DNA of 64,000 nt from Eutrigla gurnardus (GCA_963514095.1 OY741271.1:15211772-15275771), one strand, 5' to 3'; positions 46,713 to 59,644 are shown, counted from the stretch's first letter. Made by a program: numbers and translations. The notes: generated by a model not told the origin, from the sequence alone.

Positions 46713-48289
46713 AGAAATAGACAACTGAGATGGCTTTATGAGCAGTTGTGAGTTCTTGACCAACAGCTGCTGGAACCTTTGACTGCACATCATCTCAAAA
46801 GTCCTCTCCTTTATTATATTAATGACCAGCTTGCATGGTAACAAGATGAATCATATTCATCATAACAGCTCAGAAGTAGTTTCCCCGTGCCAGTCTGTGC
46901 TGAAATTGTAGAAATATATAATAGTATAGTTAGTAGCTAATTAACAGTATCGTGTGTTGCTACTCTTCATCTGTTTCATCTTATAAAGCGTATTTCCACT
47001 TCATCCTTTTGACATAATAATACCTCCTGTTATTATAAATGTCCATATAAATCTGACTTTACCAGAGCATCAAAGTTGCGCACATTCTCTCAGGATGAAA
47101 TGAATCCTCTGGTTTAACCAAACTGCATGTCTTTTCTAACCTTGGACTGCCATGTGATTAGCTTTTAATGTTTTATAATTAGTAGTACCAATGGCAAAGG
47201 AGTCAGCAGGGCAGAGGTGGGGTGGGTGCGCCCTTGAGAGCAGGCCTTATGAATCAACGGCTGGCGATAAATGGACTGGATCATTACTGAATCAAGTGAT
47301 CTGCAGAATAATCTATTGATTTTCTGGTCTTTCTTACTTCTTTATTATTCTGTATCACAGTATTGCAACATCAGGAGGAACCCACTGATGGATGGGATGC
47401 TTGGACCTCTGCAGTGACCGTGTGGGTGGGAGGTGGGGTGGGGGTTGCTTAAGAATGTGGTGTATATAACACATTCCAGGGTGTTGGGCATTAAATACAC
47501 ACAACACCACAAAAATGTATGATTCATTAGGTGTGCTTTAAGTGAGCCAGTGTTTGAAGTGGTCGGAAAATTAGTGGAAGACATTGGCTGTAAGGCATTA
47601 AATATGTAGTTTATAACAACATAGAGCCACAGATAATAAGAGATGGGTCTGAACCGTGAACAAGCCCTCCAATATGTATTAAACAGACTTAAACTCTCCA
47701 AGAGTAAAGTCAAAATGCCATTGAAAACCTCTAAAAAGCAATTACTCAGCCTAACCTCGAATGTCCTGTGGATTGCAATTTTTTTATGCTGCACAAACGT
47801 TCAAATGGGATATTTTTCTTAAATAAGGATGAGGCATGTGAATAACAAATCAATTAGCAAATATCCTCAATGTATGGGAGGTTTACCAGGCAGAAGCAAC
47901 AATCCTAAACCGTTCCAGGAAGGTAGAGATTAAAGCACTGTCTACCTTGTTAGTTGACTTTGCTATCGATCCCCTCGATTCTTTATTATGTACAACAGGA
48001 CACATCACAAAACTGCTAATTGGCAATAATCTGTTTGTCAATAGTTCACAAGACTGCAGAATTTAGATAAGGATAGTTCAAGTTTAAAATACATTATCAC
48101 AGCCCCACTATTCCTATGGGCTTTGCTCCTGGAATACCTTCAAGGAGTCTCATGCTCGGAATATTTTACAGTAAATTATTGATGTATGGTAGGTGGTAGG
48201 AAAGGTGAGAGAGAAGGAAAACAATGCGAGGGGTTGACATTAGTGCTCTGCCAATAGGAAGGTAAACTTTAAATGGACTAGGGGAAACA

Positions 48290-49210
48290 CTGTAAACACT
48301 GTTGCAATCCTTCTGAAATTACAGATTGACATCTTTTAGATTGTAATTTACATTTTCAAACAATAAATGAATATCCATTGTGTCACTAAAATAATCACAT
48401 TAAAAGGTACTACAAAATAATTCAGAGCATATTTATTGCCTCTAAACATGGTGACGGCTGAGCCGGAAGCTAGCAGCTAACTGTGCAAACAATGGCAACA
48501 GTGCTAACAGTGTTTACCTAACCGCCGTATGAGAGCAGTGCAGAGCTAGCCAGCAGGGGACACTCCCACGCACGAATATGCACTAACAAGCACTAAAAGG
48601 TAGAGCACAGGGAAGCACGGACTACAACACACACAGAGGGACAGTGTCGGCTCAGGTATCCGTTACTCCACTATATCTTTACATAGTAAAACACTGTTTG
48701 TGGCTATATTAATACTCTCAATATCAAATAAAGAATATTTAACTGTCAACGATTGATGGCTGATTAATCTCAGCCAAAACAAGATTGGCCCTGACGCTAA
48801 CTTTAAAGTTGCGATAATTCATATTTCTATATTAACAATGGATCAAATGACTATGTGTGCTGTCAAAGAGGGGGCTCACAGTTGAGAACTCACAGCACCA
48901 CCGTTCGGAGTGTACTAGCTGCTAATTACTCAGACATTTCGCCTGGGATTTGGTGCAGACCAAAAAAGAGCTAAAAGCAGAGATTATATTCATCATATGA
49001 CATATACGACATCAAATAAATGCTAGCATTGCTCCATGCGGAAACAGACAGTTAGTTGTTCACATAGGGTGATATCAAGTCAGTGTGGTTTCACATAACC
49101 ATAACTGCAAAGATTCAACACGAGTATCGCTAACAGCAATAGTGTAGTTATTTTGCACTTCCATTGTTTTGGGTCATAAGAATATTCGTGCCCCTTCAAA
49201 TCACGATCAT
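48290..49210. repeat. Fish dispersed repeat (probable non-autonomous DNA transposon)
   Basis: Characteristic pieces are 'gaagctagcagctaactg', 'aacaatggcaacagtgctaa', 'cagcaggggacactccca', 'cactaacaagcactaaaagg', 'cacagcaccaccgttcgg' and 'catttcgcctgggatttggt'. I recall this set from many percomorph clones. The boundaries are approximate and I could not find terminal inverted repeats by eye. No protein is encoded. Confidence 0.6.
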
Positions 49211-49558
49211 TTCATAACACTTGCATAATAATACTGCTATAAAATCGTTTGACTTTTCTACCAAAAAATGCACTTATATATAAGGATAAGTTTTATAAAC
49301 TGTAACTAATTGGAAAAAAAAAATTCCTAGTTAGGTTAAAGGGGGTAAACGTTTTCTAATACTTTTGAATTAATATTTTTTCCTATTTTCATAATTTATT
49401 TTCTATTGTTATATAATTTAATTGTTGACCTTTTTTTACTTTAGCCTATATAGAGTAGTGTTTGTTTTGGATAACTATGATTTTTTTTGTTTGTATTTTT
49501 GCAAGTAGGCCTGTGTCATGTATAGGCCTCTATTTTGTTATGAGATAATAAAAAGAAA

Positions 49559-49568
49559 CCAAATAAGG
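49559..49568. promoter_or_regulatory. CArG box (SRF site)
   Basis: CCAAATAAGG is a perfect match to CC(A/T)6GG, upstream of the CpG island at 49.74 kb. Two other perfect CArG boxes (18,476-18,485 and 30,218-30,227) show that such matches arise by chance at about this frequency. Confidence 0.35.
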
Positions 49569-49739
49569 CTCTTTTTGTGCCGCATACTTTTATGCCTTTT
49601 AGTTATCCAGCCCAGCAAAATAGTTATTTTATTTATATTTGTCTGCTCGTCATAATGTCTTAAAATATCTGAATTAATTGAAAGCTCCTCTGAAATAAGC
49701 AAAAAATAAAACAGTATGCTGAACTGTTGATAGGAGCTG

Positions 49740-50680
49740 TCAGCCAGAAGCAGACCACCACTGAACTCCGGTCCAGGCTTTCCGACCGACACCTGCCGAC
49801 CGAGAAATTCAATTAACGACTCCTCTTCCCACTTGGAGCTGGTCTCCAGGGCAGATCTTCCGGGCGACTCGCCCCGTAAGAAATTAGAAAATGCTACAAT
49901 AAAACCCGAAAAAACACACAAAAAAAGAAAAAAAGAATGTGGCAACTTTATTAATGAAAGCTTTCAGGGTATCCGCCACAAACACGCGCGTCCCTTTAGT
50001 TGGAAGTCAGCGAAAGGCAGCGAAGTAACCTCAGGTAAGAGTTTCTCTTTTTGCTCTCAACTCGCTCCTTTCCCCCAAAACAACCGTCTTCCTCCGCAGA
50101 AAGTGTCGCTCGCTGCGGCGGTGACGCGGAGAGCGCTCGTCACCTGTCAGTTTTAGACAGTTAGGAAATGAGTGTAAATGACCGAGACTTGACGCGAGGA
50201 CTCGTCGTTCAACGCGGTGCGACTCGCAGCCTCAACCCAGCGGCGGCGCCGCCGGCGGCGGCAGGTCTGGAGCGACGCGTACGGTCCGTTAGCAAGCCCA
50301 CTGTGTCGGGGAAAACACCGGCGACAGGAGCAGTCTTTGATAAAAACTCAAGTTAATTCACACATTAGTCACGTTGCTGTTAAATGACCGCATGAAAGCT
50401 GCAGGCGACCGGGCGAGAGCAAAGTTGAGGCAGATAGGTGCAACTTTTCCCCTCAGTTCCTACTTCCAGTCAAGGCGAGATTAAATACACTGAAACCCCT
50501 TAAAAAAAAGCGCATAAGACAAGAGCACCGATGTGAGGTGTTTATTCATGATTTATCCCGCAGACCTGCAGTATCGCTGGCTGCTGACCGCTGACGCTTC
50601 CCCCATAAAAAGCGACACGAATGAGCGACTTTTGGGTGCGACTGCAGCGCCGAAAGTGCCGGTTTCTTTTCTTTTTTTTT
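49740..50680 (+). promoter_or_regulatory. CpG island, candidate casz1 promoter and first non-coding exon
   Basis: CpG density rises sharply here, with a GGCGGCGCCGCCGGCGGCGG core at about 50,240-50,260. A strong splice donor (CCTCAG|GTAAGA) at 50,034/50,035 would end a plus-strand first exon that starts somewhere around 49,740-49,900. No long open frame with coding character begins here. Position, orientation and the human arrangement point to the 5' end of casz1, a zinc-finger transcription factor gene with non-coding leader exons. This assignment is inference. Confidence 0.45.
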
Positions 50681-51612
50681 GGTCTTGAAAAACTTTAGTG
50701 AAACAACTTAGTGAAACTCATCTGGTTGCAGCTGAACAGGTAGTAGTGTTCACACGGTATCATTTACCGTAAATAGAGGAACTGCTTTAAATGCAATCAA
50801 TATTCAAAGCCCGAAATGCGGAAGTTCTGCTGATGAAGATTGCCTGTAAAGGACTATATATATTTTTTTATTGATCTTGCACGTGGACTAGGTTAATTGG
50901 GCCAGATAGTTGTTAAACGTGTGACTTGTTAAATCCATGACTCAAAATTGCATTACAAATTATTTTGAGTTTCAACAGGCCATTGTGCATAAATACCACA
51001 AATAAACAGCATCACAGATATCACATCATGATTTATATAATAATATATATAATGAATAATAATTCAACAAGGATAAGGTTGTATACAACTATTCACAGGT
51101 TGTACAGCTCTGACCAACAACCCCCCCACACACACATACAGAAACTTGTTTTTTTCTATATGGTAAATTAGATTTTTCTGCAGTTCCTGCTCTCAGTGGC
51201 TGTAAGGCAGGGTTTCTGACTTCCACCTACTGCAGAACAAACTGTTTTAAAAAACACTGTATGTATCCCGTCTGTTTGGTTCGTTGTGATCTCCACAAAA
51301 CACCACTTTGACGCAAGATTTTAATTTAAAGGGTCACTGGGATTCACAAATGTCTGTGCTGTGTGCTCGCCATTGTGTTTGTTATTATGCTCCGGGATGA
51401 CGACGAGGACAGGAATAGATCACTGGCTCTTTAAACCCGGGGTTCTCATATTCTCGCTGGATCTTTCTCCTTTGCTAATTATTGTGTTGTTTTCAGAGCA
51501 AATATGTCATATCCATGGCGACCAGGCAGGTTTATTCTCTCTCCCGTGCGAGAGCTCACAAAGTAATTAATTATCCTTTTTTTCTCTCTCCTTCCTGTCT
51601 TTGGTTAAACAG

Positions 51613-51670
51613 ATCATTCATGGAAAGCCATCTTCTATATTAAAAAATGCCACTGCTAGTACAACACAAG
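51613..51670 (+). other. Candidate 58-base non-coding exon (casz1 5' UTR?)
   Basis: A long pyrimidine tract (TTTTTTTCTCTCTCCTTCCTG) ends in GTTAAACAG before 51,613, and a CAAG|GTAAAC donor follows 51,670. It lies 1.6 kb after the CpG-island donor at 50,034. The exon carries an ATGG with an in-frame stretch but no long ORF. Confidence 0.4.
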
Positions 51671-53303
51671 GTAAACATGAAAGTTCTTTTTTTTTTCTCT
51701 TTTCAATCTCGCAGGTTTTGTGCTGTGAATGTTTTTTTGTCTCTCAAAATAAACGTATAGTGTAAATGTACGATGCATTATGCGTGCAGTGTGTGCGTGT
51801 GTGCTTTTCAGGTATTTTCCATAATACCCTCATAATGCAGCAGCTGTGCAACCTAACTGTTGCAGATGTATTCATGCATGCAAAGCAAGCACACACTTGA
51901 CACTTAAACAGGCGAGCTTTAAAAAAATAATAATACATGTTTAGACTTGAAATCAGCCTGCATTTTGTGTGATTTGCACAGCAGGCATTATGGTAGAAAG
52001 TTAAGGTTACTTCTTAGGTCACCAACAATAACCACCGACACCAGGTGACACTACAGCGTACGATTGTTCAGTGCATTGCAGTGGAATTGTACGGACACGT
52101 TCGCACAGTCTGTCCAAAGAGAGATGTAAAGTGATCGGTTGAGGCGGTTTCCCGGCTCTTCATCATACGTGCTCCCCTCAGTGTAACTCTGGGAATGTGA
52201 CGGCATGCGTCTGCCGTCCGAAGGTCCATCTCTAGCTGGACACCAGCCAGCCTTCGCTGTCAGGCTCGTGGTGCGGGTTCCCATCTCTCTTCGGCATTGA
52301 TGAGACAGTGTAATATCCATCTGTCAAACATACTGCCCTTCTTCCTTCCACCTCTCTTTCGCTCACTCTCCGCCCTTCTTCTTTCCTAATTCTTCATCGT
52401 CACATAGGTGAGAGCAGCGCTCGGTACGTTTGCAGCACAGAAAGCAGAGGCGCTTATTGTCCATTCGTGCTGTTTTAATTACAATTTGCTTTCTGCGTTT
52501 CGCTCAGTGTTTATGGACGTGGTCCTCCAGGCCTTTAGCTTGGGTCTCTCTCTCCCTCTCTCTCTCTAAAATGGCACTTGAATTGTTGCCTGTAGTGCTG
52601 TGCTCCTGGTTCATTCGACGATTTGAGCATCTCATTGGTTAATCAGTGTGCGATGCCTCCAACGTTCTTATTTCCTGCAGCCCTATCAGTCAGCGAAATG
52701 CCTCATGTCTCATAAGCACCCATCTGCATCTGTCAAGGGGTGTGTAGAATTAAACCCATGTGTATTCCTTTTCTGTTTGACCTTGGCTGTGGACCTCAGG
52801 TCTTTGATGTCAAATAAGCGTCAGTAATCCCAGGCGGCGTTTGACAGGCTTCGGGAGCCATTACTTTTGTTTCCCAGCCCATAAGCTTTATCAATTGCCC
52901 TCAGTGTAATGCTTTTGTATACAAATTCGCACTACCACAACCATAGTGTTTTGCCTTGTAAAAATATACTGCCGTCGACACGTACTGTTATACCAGCACA
53001 AATAGCACACATGTTTTTTTAATCATCATTATTGCTTTTATTTTACTGCTAAGGAAATGTCCTTTTTGCATGCTTGATCAGCCAGTAGAGAAATCCAATA
53101 TAATGGAGGTTCAAGGTGAATTGCATCCCGTGCATTTCCCCCCCTTCGACTGGAGGAATATTCCAGAGCAAAATAAACAAATCACACAGACAACAGTAAT
53201 ATAGGGTTGATTTTGAAGGCATGAAATAAGTATCGATTAAATCCTGCAGTTCGTAGATGAAAATGGCCTTTTTGGTAATTTGTCCTGGGTCCTTTCAATA
53301 CGA

Positions 53304-53460
53304 TGGAGAGAGAGAGAGACAGAGAGGGAGAGGGAGAGAAGCATGGGCTGGGGGGGGGGGGGGGGGGGGGGAGAGCGAGAGAGACTGCAGAAATGAGGGA
53401 GAGCAAGAATAGAGGGAGGGATAAGACGAGTAAACAGAGAGAAAGACGGAGAAGAGCTTT
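53304..53460 (+). repeat. Homopurine tract with G22 run
   Basis: The stretch combines GA repeats, GGGAGAGGGAGAG and a run of 22 G at 53,350-53,371, followed by more GA. It is almost pure purine on the plus strand. Confidence 0.95.
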
Positions 53461-55656
53461 CACAGAGTTGAGAAAGGGACATGCTGCCCCTTTCCAGAGC
53501 TCATTATCATTCTTAATAAGTCTTAAGGAAAGAAGGAGCATTGAGTGTAAATGCACGGTAATCCTTACACTGGCCAAGGTTAGTAGGGACGTCACCACAT
53601 GCGCACCGTTCCCAGCTGGCCACTTTGGGATGGGGAGGGGACCAGAGGAGCACAGTTAAGGATAGATGCTCAAGGAGAAAGTGAGGACGTTTATACACTA
53701 TGTAAAGGTTAGGCCCTTTTACCCCCCCTCCAATCTCTAGCTTTTCAGTGTCTGCACCACCTGGCATTTAGTTAGTAAACAGTTCTGCAGCTCAGACTGA
53801 AAACAGTCATATCTGGTCGTGACCGAATGAAGGCTGCAATAATGCAGAAGCAGGAAGCAGAAAATGAACAAGAAATGACAGGTGACGAGTACACGGCCTG
53901 ATGGAAATAGAAATGGGACAAGTTCCGTCTTTGGCACCATTCGCCACTCGGGATTCGGTCTCGTACTCAAAGTAACTGTTGGCTGCCGTGCATGTCTAAT
54001 TCACTGTTCTTTGGGTGTGGTCCAAAAGCAAGCATTAAGATGAATTGGATGAACCGGTGACCAATTAACTCATTTGACAAATTGCCAGCCACTTGTAGTG
54101 GTTGTTAAACCGTGTTGCTTAAATGGAAATCCAATGCAGTGTGTATTTATATACTATAGTAAGCATACAGTCCAGTGTTGTGTCGCCCCGTGCAGCATTC
54201 CTGTTCATTAATCAAATCAGATGTGAGACATGTCTGGCGCATTAATCTTAGTCCACAGTGAAAACCACGGCAGAAGGCGATTCTTATACTTCCAGTAATT
54301 AGTGCGGCGAGTGTTTTCTGCTGCCACATTGTCTCATCAGGGGTCAATTTTAAGCCTTGTTTTAAAATGTATGCAATCCAAGCACCTATAGTACTCGAAA
54401 ACTGCATAAATATTTGATGAATGGTGAAGTGTATATCTACAGACGCCATCTCTTTTGAATATAGAATTCACTTAAAAGCCAGATTTATTTTTATTTTTCT
54501 TAAAGAGTCCTGTCGACTATTACCGATATGATGAAAGTTCTTCCCTGTTCCCTGAAAAATATAGTTTTTTCCTCAGCATAACTCTTTGAGAATTGCTCTA
54601 TTAGTGGTTTTAACTAGATAGAGAATCTTTGGGAGTTAATATAAGTTAATATACATTCAGATTCTTCGTGTTAGAATTTGATTCACATTCCTCCATTTCA
54701 AAATTGATTCAAACACTAGATAATACCTTTTTTTTCTGGCTCTCACTTCAGTTTGTTTGTTGTTCTTTTAACACGTGCCACTGAATTGTAGAAATTGAAG
54801 AAAAAAAACAAAACAGAGAAGTGTGTGAGAGCTTGCAATCCTGTATTGAATGCCAGAGTTTCCTAATGACAGATATGTGCTAGTGGTTAACCTTAATGGC
54901 AGCTTTAGTTTAACCAGCTTTAGTGTCACATGACCTGATCATGGCTTTTTGTCAAGTTGTGTCTTCAGCCTGAACGGTTTCTTCTCCGGGGTGACGAAGC
55001 ATCACTCAAATATTTGCACCTTATGGAAAAGTTGCCCTGGCATAATACCACAAAAATCTTTATTTATGGTCGTTCAAACACACCCTTCTTAAATGTTGGG
55101 ATCCGCTGAGCATTTGGACTGCTGAGAGAAAATTAGTCCTGGCCTAGTGGCCCAGCTTTACATTTGACTTGCGATGATGACTCGGAGGATCCTCTTGGGA
55201 ATATGTTGGGCTAATTGTGTGAGAAGGGGACAACAGTCAAATAAGCAAATGAAATTGGAGCTGCGGGTGTAGAGTGGGGGGTGCCCTTTTGTCTTGCGGA
55301 GTGTAATGCCACCTCTGTGCCTTTCTGTCACGTAAGGATGATTTACCCAGAGACAGATGTCTTCAGACCTTTGCTCATGAACCTGCACTATTTGGTTCTA
55401 TTTTTTGCCCTTTTAAAGGTTAAGAAGTGAAACGTGTCGGCCTCTCTTGATTGCCGCGGCGGTTTCTACCGCATGTTGAGTTTAGAGGCTGAGATGTAGT
55501 GGACTGTGAACGTTGCCATGTTACACACATGAAAGATGCTGTGTTTTTTTGTAACATCTCTTCTTCATCATTCTCCTCATCCGACTGCACTTTGGTTGGC
55601 AACCTGCTCCATTACTGCCCACCCCCCTCCACCACCAATCCTCCAACCCCCTCCAG

Positions 55657-55744
55657 GGAGCCTTGGGAGGCAGAGAGCCATCACCATGGTGATCTGAACA
55701 CAGATCCTCCACACACCGGTCCATTGTGACTGGCATGCGTTGAG
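55657..55744 (+). other. Candidate 88-base exon
   Basis: The stretch before it is C/T-rich (CACCCCCCTCC ... AACCCCCTCCAG) and works as an acceptor; TTGAG|GTGAGA follows as donor. It contains CACCATGGTG, a strong Kozak start that opens only a three-codon frame. It could be a further 5' UTR exon or a chance pair of splice signals. Confidence 0.25.
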
Positions 55745-56491
55745 GTGAGAGGGAACAAAATGTCACAGCAACAGGTTTTTTTTTTTGTGCGTGTTTTTGT
55801 TTTTGCCTGGACTCTCTGTGGGATTGTGCGCTCGGTTACACTGGAGGGACCGCTGGAGAGACTGGGGGAGTTAGGGGAACGAGTCGATCTCAGAAATGAA
55901 TACACTGACATGGAAGTGGACCATAAATACTAATAAGTCTGTTTTTTTGTTTTCCCTTTTTTGTCCCTGTGGTCGTGTTAAGCATCAGTGCAAAAATGCA
56001 AAGGGGGAGTGTCATTGTTATTATCTGATTAATAGTGTTTACAAGTTCTCTGAATAGGCATAATAAAAATGGGCTTTAAATCATTTTATTTCTTTCCATT
56101 CTTGGTTTGAATCATAAAAAATATTCAACCAAATTCAATCAGTATCCGAGTATTTTCAAATGGAAAGACATTTTATACAAATCCATGGCTGTAGTTTGTC
56201 CACAGAGAGCAGGAGGGACAAATTCACACTTTCAATCCCCCAAATCTTGTCGAAACCCAATACGAGAAACTGGCTTGATTCAGTGAATATAGAGCAAAAT
56301 AATTAAATAATATTTAATACCATAACCTGGGAGGACGCAGCTTTCCTGCCAGATTTGTGGTAGTCGTGCTGGTGGCAGATAACATTGTCTGGAAGACCCC
56401 GGGGTCCAACTTGCTCCATGCTTCACTGTACTTCTGCCATCATGGCTCGTGGTTAGCTCGTGGTCATGCCCTTCCAACTCTCAGTTTATGC

Positions 56492-56504
56492 TGACCTTTG
56501 ACCT
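56492..56504 (-). promoter_or_regulatory. Perfect DR1 nuclear-receptor element
   Basis: The minus strand reads AGGTCAAAGGTCA, two perfect half-sites spaced by one base. This is the element bound by HNF4, COUP-TF (NR2F) and RXR heterodimers. Confidence 0.5.
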
Positions 56505-59500
56505 GTCTGGATCCAGGCAAGAGGCTATTGGCTGCAGGCCTCGGAGAGGGAGGTGGGCTTATAGATGATGTGGCATTGAAGAGCTGGTGCAGATTTGGCC
56601 CCCAACCCTGAAGAAGATGTGGGCTGTGTCATATGACAGGTCCGGGGTTGCACTCAAGTCCCAGAGGTTGCGGGGTAGGGTCAGTCCGTGCCAGAGGGCA
56701 TTAAGGGTGGCTTCAAACACACAACCCTAACGTCTGGCATAATGTCTGGGCCTCCTGGCCTCATCACCCCATAGCTCTTAAGATATTAACTATTAAAGTG
56801 ATTGTCTTATCTCTGCGTTTCTATATACTTAATACATTTTTTTGTTTTGTTTCAGAGTTAGTCATGCAGCGTGTATACTGCACACATTCACGTTATCTCC
56901 CACAATAACCTGCTTTATTATGCAAGAACCAGAAGTCTCATTAATATTTGTTGATATGTAGCTATAGCAGTCAGGTCTTTTCGTGCCAAGCCTGTAAGAG
57001 TCTGCCATCTCCGTTCCCCGAGCAGATGCAAAGGTGCAGGTCCTGCGAGAGCCTTTTTATGTTTTGAGACCTCTCCTTGATCCTCCGACTGCGACCTCAA
57101 CCACAACACGGCTCCGTCTCAATCAGCTCTTTGCTGTAATCCCACTTCAGAATTCCTCTCGGCTAAGGGAGTAAATAAAATTTTCAGCGTTTATTAGAAT
57201 ACAGCGTGCCAGAAGGGACTCCTCTCCCCTCTCCTATAGCTGCTCCAGTAATTAGCAAATTGATTAGGAGAACTTCAACACACCTCCTTGGCTCTTATCT
57301 CCCCATTCTAGGACAATATTACCGTGCCATGGGACAGCGTAAATATTTTAAGGGAAACCCTCAGTGAATCTCATTAAATGGCTGTGGGGCAGAGCAGCTG
57401 TCTCCTGCTGAAGGTCCCAGCCAATTTTCTAAACTATGATTAAAGAAAAGTTTTGGATTATTTAAACATGCCATGTCCTGTGGGTTTTTTTTTTCAGTGC
57501 CACTGAAGACCTCTGTGATTCCCCCCAACCCTCCGTGCCAGGACCGCTCCTCTCCCTTTGGATCTATTAGTTTGAAATCGTTTGGGTGATGACTCTTTGA
57601 AAGTGTTGGTCATTCTGGGATGCCGTGTTCAAAATGCAACAAAGACCCCTCTTTTATGCACAAATGCTAATTAAAATTTTTACCCCCCGTCCCCAGGCTG
57701 CAGAGGGAGAGACTTGGTAGCAATTTGGCAGATAATCAAATTGCATTTTAAATGGAGCCGTTTAAAGATGACTGGAGTCTGCTCACAGGAAGACACTGTG
57801 GCACGAATTGAGCTTGAACAAGCTGCTACGTGCATACGACCCAAATTCACATCACAATAGGAAGCTGCATTCACGTACACGGACAACATGCAATGTTGAT
57901 TTATGTTGTTTTTCTTCAATAAATTAAAAATAACTCAGGTACACAGTCAGATTTGTTGTCTCCGAATTCCATGCATGCAGGAATTCTGTTGTTCTATTAA
58001 TTATGATGTTCCCTCTTTGCTAAGTGGCATTTTTTTTCATGATCTGTCCTCACAATTTGACCAATTGAGGCGACATGCTAATAAGATGTGATTTCTTAAC
58101 CGTCGCGGCACCTTGGAAGCATTTTGTTCTTAATTTTCGGTTCTCAGCCTGGCAGAAATGGCAAACTGTGTGGAGAATGTTGTCAACAGCTATGATTGTC
58201 TCCAAAAAACACTGTGCTTAGAAGCTGTCCCCCCACATTTGGTATACATCATTAAGTCCTCCGTGGCCCATCAAATTGTTTATTCACGCGGCATTCCAGT
58301 ACGTATTAGTGACATCTCGTTAGCAGAAAACAGAAAACTGACACAAAAAATTTGGGAAACAGGCCTGAATTGTTTATCCCTCAGAAAAAGACGAAAGTGT
58401 GATTCTCATGAAATGATAGAATTGGATCAAACACGTGGCTCCCGGAGCCTCTTTTTATCCTCTCTCTTTGTGTCTCTGAAAAACCTGAAAGCACCGAATG
58501 ATCCGCTTAGTTTTCAGCACCATTCTCGCCCGGGCAATATTTCCTGCAAAGTTTAACATTCATCACAGGACCAATACAGCCATCAGAACTGCTTCATATC
58601 CATAAAACCCCATTATGGAGAGCACAACAAGTGATGCTTGACTTGTAAGTTTAAAGGGTTCTTAATTGGTTGTGATTTGCTGGCTGTACAGCAGTTACTA
58701 TGGAAGTGGCATAACGCTCCCCCTCGGATGATGCATTACTTTTCTGGCGACTTAATGCACCTCAACTCTGCATGTGTCTGTCCTCTGGTTTAAGTGTTGC
58801 CTTCAGCTTGGCATCATAACAGACTGACACAGCGATGGTTTCGACCTGCGCACTACAGGTTGCACTTGAGTAGATGAAATGTTGACCTTCGCCACCTTCT
58901 CCACAGATACCCACATCCAGAGATAGTCCCTCGAGATCTTTTACCGTGATCCCCCAAGGAGCTTTCTCTGTTTTCACTTTAGATTTGTGGTTTAAAGCAG
59001 CTGAATACATTTAGAGAGCTATGAAGCACCAAAGCAGCTCTGCCTTACAGTGTTAGATTAAAAAAAAAAAAAACTTCAAGTACCTAAGATACTTAGTGAT
59101 TTTTGTTTTATAAGATACCCTTAAAGACAAATATTTTCACTGTCAATATATATTGTTTTTAATGATGGATCAGTATCATTAACTTGAAATTGTTTCATTT
59201 ATTAAATTAATACTTTTAATGAATCACAGATGAAACTGGATAAACACTGAGACAAACGATGGTGTATTTTAATTAGTAGGATTCTAGCTTCCATTTCCAA
59301 TATTCTAATTCTGCATTGGATATGTGGAAACGTTAATTTGTCTTTCTTTTTATACCAAAATCAACATGGCGATCTCAGTTGGCACGGTAATAAATAATAA
59401 GCACATAGTAGATTTTGTTAATTTTGTATTAAAAGCAACAGAAAGGAGAAGGCCTCCCAATTGGAGCGACACAATCCCATGTCCCATGATGTTGATTGAC

Positions 59501-59643
59501 AAATATTGTTGCAAACTTAATGACACAAGGGGGATTTGATTGATCAAGTGGATGACTGATCATAAAACTGCAGTCAATATTTGGCTGTAGCTTTATTTCC
59601 CGTCTGAACAACAGTGTGGCAGGATGTCTGAGATGTATGACTA

Positions 59644-59644
<1 letters not shown>

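Larger units (their letters stand above)
37570..48289. other. Gene desert, third part
   Basis: No recognisable gene. Contents are a CATT repeat (39,069-39,120), a C20 run, a GT microsatellite (46,673-46,712), a GC-richer patch at 39,280-39,700, moderately CpG-rich sequence at 43,600-43,800, and AT-rich enhancer-like blocks such as 44,400-45,000. Confidence 0.65.

Noticed and set aside
47345..47794. 149-codon minus-strand open frame
   Set aside because: No recognisable domain and composition like translated AT-rich DNA; most likely chance.
53182..53659. Frames rich in Ser/Leu/Pro or Arg/Glu/Gly
   Set aside because: Translations of the homopurine GA/G22 tract in different frames.
58158..58556. 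132-codon plus-strand open frame with a fair Kozak start
   Set aside because: No domain, signal peptide or splice context. Frames of this length are expected by chance in 50 kb read in six frames.
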